Part shown: one piece after another, positions 5,881 to 7,776 of the stretch
How positions within the stretch are numbered: the stretch's first letter is position 1
Layout of the letters: each line of letters begins with the position of its first letter
Notes under the pieces: generated by a model
What the model was told of the DNA's origin: nothing
Database searches by the model: none
Seen by the model: only the letters and a program-made list of their open reading frames with translations
Translations under genes and position numbers: made by a program
Source: JBDKTH01 sp964558295
Lineage (GTDB): Bacteria; Planctomycetota; Planctomycetia; Pirellulales; Thermoguttaceae
DNA length: 7,776 bases
Assembly: GCA_964558295.1 (NCBI GenBank)
Contig: CAZLDQ010000245.1
Location: 1-7,776 of the forward strand
Direction: 5' to 3'

Positions 5881-6787
5881 GGCACTGGCCCAGGCCTGCG
5901 AAGTCAGTCGCCGGACGATCTTTCGCGATCTCGAAATTCTACGACAGGTCGGCATACCGCTGCTGTACGATGAAGTGCAGCAGCGGTATTGCATTTCGGG
6001 GACCTACTTTCTTCCGCCGACGAACTTCACGCAGGAAGAGGCACTGGCCTTGTTGGTTCTGTGCGACGACGTGGGAAGCCGGGCCCAGTTGCCCTTCTTC
6101 GAACCGGCCCGCAGCGCAGCCCTCAAACTGGCTAGCCACCTTCCCGCCCGCTTGCGTGAGCACCTCCGATTGGCCAGTGAGGCGATCTCGATTCAGCTTC
6201 CACCAACGAATCGCCTCACTGGCCAAAAGCCGGTCTATGAACAATTGCTCGCAGCAATTAGCGAGCGTCGATGCGTTCGGATCAACTATGCAAGCTTCAG
6301 CGAAGACAGCATAATCTGCACCCGATTGCAGCCCTATCGGCTTCTGTTCAGCCGGCGAAGCTGGTATGTGATTGGCCGGTCGTCGCTTCATCGCGACACG
6401 CGGACCTTTAACGTCGGTCGGATTCGTAAGCTGGAAACCCTCGACGACCACTATCAGATCCCTCAAGGGTTCTGTGTGGAACGTTATCTTCGGAATGCCT
6501 GGCACTTGGTTCCGGAAAAGGGTCCCGATCAAGAAGTGGTCGTGCGTTTCAATTCTCTGGTGGCCAAGAACGTCGCAGAGGTCGTCTGGCACAAGACCCA
6601 GTGGCTCCAGTTCAACCCTGACGGCACGCTCGACTACCACGTGACAGTCTCCGGGCTCCACGAGATCTCGTGGTGGATTCTCGGTTACGGCGACCAGGCG
6701 GAAGTCCTTCGCCCGCTTGAATTACGGAAGATCATCGCAGGGCATGCACAGCGGCTGGTGAAGCGCTACGGCGATTGTCAAACATGA
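5807..6787 (+). CDS. HTH/WYL-WCX domain transcriptional regulator
   Basis: A 326-aa protein. An N-terminal winged helix-turn-helix (about 1-65; LAQACEVSRRTIFRDLEILRQVGIPLLYDEVQQRYCI) has the SRRTIFRDL recognition helix typical of WYL regulators. A helical linker follows (75-140). The WYL domain lies at about 143-225, its signature Trp-Tyr-Leu present as WYV (186-188, SWYVIGRSS), with the ligand-pocket arginines of TRTFNVGRIRKLE (198-210). The C-terminal WCX domain (243-322; VVVRFNSLVAKNVAEVVWHKTQWLQF) ends with ILGYGDQAEVLRPLELR. WYL domains bind nucleotides, nucleic acids or other ligands; the ligand here is unknown. The start at 5807 fits the family's usual MNLSR beginning but has no clear SD, and it lies inside the TolC-like gene (74-nt overlap), so translation is probably coupled. 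It may control the channel gene upstream. Confidence 0.9.
   Translation: MNLSRVRRLLRLIGLLQVGRGCNAEALAQACEVSRRTIFRDLEILRQVGIPLLYDEVQQRYCISGTYFLPPTNFTQEEALALLVLCDDVGSRAQLPFFEPARSAALKLASHLPARLREHLRLASEAISIQLPPTNRLTGQKPVYEQLLAAISERRCVRINYASFSEDSIICTRLQPYRLLFSRRSWYVIGRSSLHRDTRTFNVGRIRKLETLDDHYQIPQGFCVERYLRNAWHLVPEKGPDQEVVVRFNSLVAKNVAEVVWHKTQWLQFNPDGTLDYHVTVSGLHEISWWILGYGDQAEVLRPLELRKIIAGHAQRLVKRYGDCQT
5954..5989 (+). repeat. 12-bp perfect inverted repeat inside the WYL gene
   Basis: ATACCGCTGCTG (5954-5965) is exactly complementary to CAGCAGCGGTAT (5978-5989), with a 12-nt loop. It encodes residues 50-61, the wing of the HTH domain (PLLYDEVQQRY). It could be an mRNA hairpin or an intragenic operator dyad. 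Confidence 0.6.
6170..6226 (+). repeat. 17-bp perfect inverted repeat inside the WYL gene
   Basis: TTGGCCAGTGAGGCGAT (6170-6186) is exactly complementary to 6210-6226 (ATCGCCTCACTGGCCAA). After a single bulged C (6187) three more pairs, TCG/CGA (6188-6190/6207-6209), extend the stem to 20 bp around a 16-nt loop. The segment encodes roughly residues 122-140, the linker between the HTH and WYL domains. A long perfect hairpin in coding sequence is unusual and may indicate a captured palindromic element or a strong mRNA structure. The reading frame stays open. Confidence 0.75.
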
Positions 6788-6816
6788 CGCTTTGCCCTCC
6801 CCCGGTCAGCGTCATG
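6783..6816 (+). other. Inverted repeat across the WYL stop codon
   Basis: CATGACGC (6783-6790) is complementary to GCGTCATG (6809-6816) across an 18-nt pyrimidine-rich loop. The TGA stop (6785-6787) is inside the left arm. No T-run follows, so a terminator role is doubtful; it could define the 3' end of the mRNA. The palindrome TGCACGTGCA follows at 6831-6840. Confidence 0.25.
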
Positions 6817-6903
6817 GCGTCAGAAGCTCATGCACGTGCAATGCCAGTGCTTTCTCCATCATCAATCGCCTAGGGCACACGGGGGAATGGGCCATTTTTG
6901 GGC

Positions 6904-6931
6904 TTTAGCCATCCCAACAGGGGGCTACAAT
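6904..6931 (+). promoter_or_regulatory. Candidate promoter for tmk
   Basis: TACAAT (6926-6931) is a good -10 sequence. A poor -35, TTTAGC (6904-6909), stands 16 nt upstream. Transcription would start near 6938 with a leader of about 67 nt. I found no other -10 of this quality in the 217-bp gap before tmk. Confidence 0.28.
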
Positions 6932-7004
6932 TTACATTTTGTCCTTTGCCCGCCACACTACGGGCTTTCCGACTATCTTCCCCCTTTCCGTATTCCACGT
7001 TCGC

Positions 7005-7619
7005 ATGTTTATTTCCATTGAGGGTGGCGACGGCACCGGCAAAAGCACCCAGATCCAACTGCTGTGCGATTGGCTTCGCAAACAGGGAGCAGACGTGGTG
7101 CTCTGCCGCGACCCAGGCACCACGCGTCTCGGGGAATCGGTGCGAGAGTTGCTTCTGCATCGCCACGACCTGCAGATGGGCCGCACCAGTGAGATGCTGC
7201 TCTACATGGCCGCCCGGGCTCAGATGACCGAAGAAGTGATCCGGCCGGCATTGGAGCAGGGGAAGACGGTCGTGTCAGATCGCTACCTGCTGTCGAATAT
7301 CGTCTACCAAGGACACGCCGGAGGGTTATCGGTCGCGACCCTTTGGGAGGTTGGCCTGGTAGCCACCTCCGGGCTATTGCCCGACGTGACCCTCGTGCTC
7401 GACGTGCCGCTGGAGGTCGCCATCTCGCGCATGCAACGTCCTCTCGACCGTATGGAGCAACAAGGCGACGCCTTCCATGCCCGCGTCCGACAAGGCTTCC
7501 TGGACGAAGCCGCGCGGCACCCCAACCAGATTTTCGTGATCAATGCGGCCCAGCCGATCGAGCAGGTGGCAGCCGACGTACGGGCAGTGATCGAGCGAAT
7601 GTTGGAACGGCAGCGGTAG
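7005..7619 (+). CDS. tmk: Thymidylate kinase (dTMP kinase)
   Basis: A 204-aa enzyme that phosphorylates dTMP to dTDP with ATP, an essential cytosolic step of dTTP synthesis. The start MFISIEGGDGTGKSTQ carries the P-loop GGDGTGKST (7-15). RDPGTTRLGESVRELLL (35-51) is the dTMP-binding loop; most enzymes have RxPGGT, so Thr39 is a mild departure. MLLYMAARAQMTEEVIRPAL (64-83) and the DRYLLSNIVYQG motif (92-103) match the family. RPLDRMEQQGDAFHARVRQGF (145-165) is the LID region with its arginines. The length is normal. The ATG at 7005 is preferred because the family's first strand begins there; an upstream in-frame start at 6939 would add 22 unrelated residues. No Shine-Dalgarno is visible, so initiation may not depend on one. 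It is same-strand with the WYL gene but 217 bp away, so it is probably a separate transcript. Confidence 0.95.
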   Translation: MFISIEGGDGTGKSTQIQLLCDWLRKQGADVVLCRDPGTTRLGESVRELLLHRHDLQMGRTSEMLLYMAARAQMTEEVIRPALEQGKTVVSDRYLLSNIVYQGHAGGLSVATLWEVGLVATSGLLPDVTLVLDVPLEVAISRMQRPLDRMEQQGDAFHARVRQGFLDEAARHPNQIFVINAAQPIEQVAADVRAVIERMLERQR

Positions 7620-7636
7620 ATTTTACAAGTGGTCAT

Positions 7637-7776
7637 GAATGACGAATGTCGAATGCCTGAATGACGAAACAAAGCCAAAGCACGAAGTCCGAAAAAGTGC
7701 GTGATGGTCGCCCCATCGACTCCTTCGGATTTCGTCATTCCTTCGTCATTGAGTCATTCGGGATTCGTCCTTTTCC
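7637..7776. repeat. Dispersed GAATGACGAA-type repeat cluster after tmk
   Basis: GAATGACGAAT (7637-7647) and GAATGACGAAA (7659-7669) are followed, after 60 nt, by the exact complement TTTCGTCATTC (7730-7740). Further copies are TTCGTCATT (7742-7750) and GTCATTCGGGATTCGTCC (7753-7770). The whole can fold as a large hairpin 17 bp after the tmk stop. It shares the AAGCACGAAG word (7678-7687) with the cluster at the window start. It may continue past the window edge. Confidence 0.72.

Overview
The window looks like a piece of chromosome from a planctomycete, probably of the Pirellula/Blastopirellula type. This rests on four things: a secreted DUF6807 (PF14100) protein, a two-OEP-domain TolC-like lipoprotein with a long Pro-rich tail, two small proteins whose motifs I recall from planctomycete genomes, and dispersed intergenic repeats built on GAATGACGAA and its complement. 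Identification is from sequence reading only; no search was run.

Left part (1-1868). A dispersed repeat (68-142) is followed by a very good sigma70-type promoter (230-257). Next comes a roughly 150-nt structured RNA that ends in a stem plus six T (to 413), and then a 71-aa conserved small protein (436-651). Convergent to it on the minus strand are a 106-aa uncharacterised protein (1496-1176) and csrA (1079-888), which likely form one transcription unit. GC-rich hairpins and a near-perfect palindrome fill the 236-bp convergent gap. The 372 bp upstream of the 106-aa gene hold a 10-bp inverted repeat, a weak promoter candidate and a second copy of the dispersed repeat.

Middle (1869-3345). A secreted DUF6807 protein lies on the minus strand with a clear signal peptide and Shine-Dalgarno. 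It is divergent from the plus-strand genes across about 530 bp of mostly featureless DNA, whose left end can form several competing hairpins.

Right part (3346-7776). An 844-aa TolC-family outer-membrane lipoprotein overlaps by 74 nt, in another frame, with a 326-aa HTH/WYL-WCX regulator, so the two are almost certainly co-transcribed. The regulator gene carries two long perfect inverted repeats inside its coding sequence (12 bp and 17 bp). A 217-bp gap leads to thymidylate kinase (tmk), followed closely by a third dispersed-repeat cluster.

The genes do not form one obvious pathway. The window combines an RNA-level regulator (csrA), an export channel with its own regulator, an essential nucleotide kinase and a secreted protein of unknown role. 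The least ordinary items are the 230-413 promoter/RNA/terminator unit, the 17-bp perfect inverted repeat inside the WYL gene and the 74-nt tolC/WYL overlap. I see no mobile element, CRISPR array, tRNA or rRNA.
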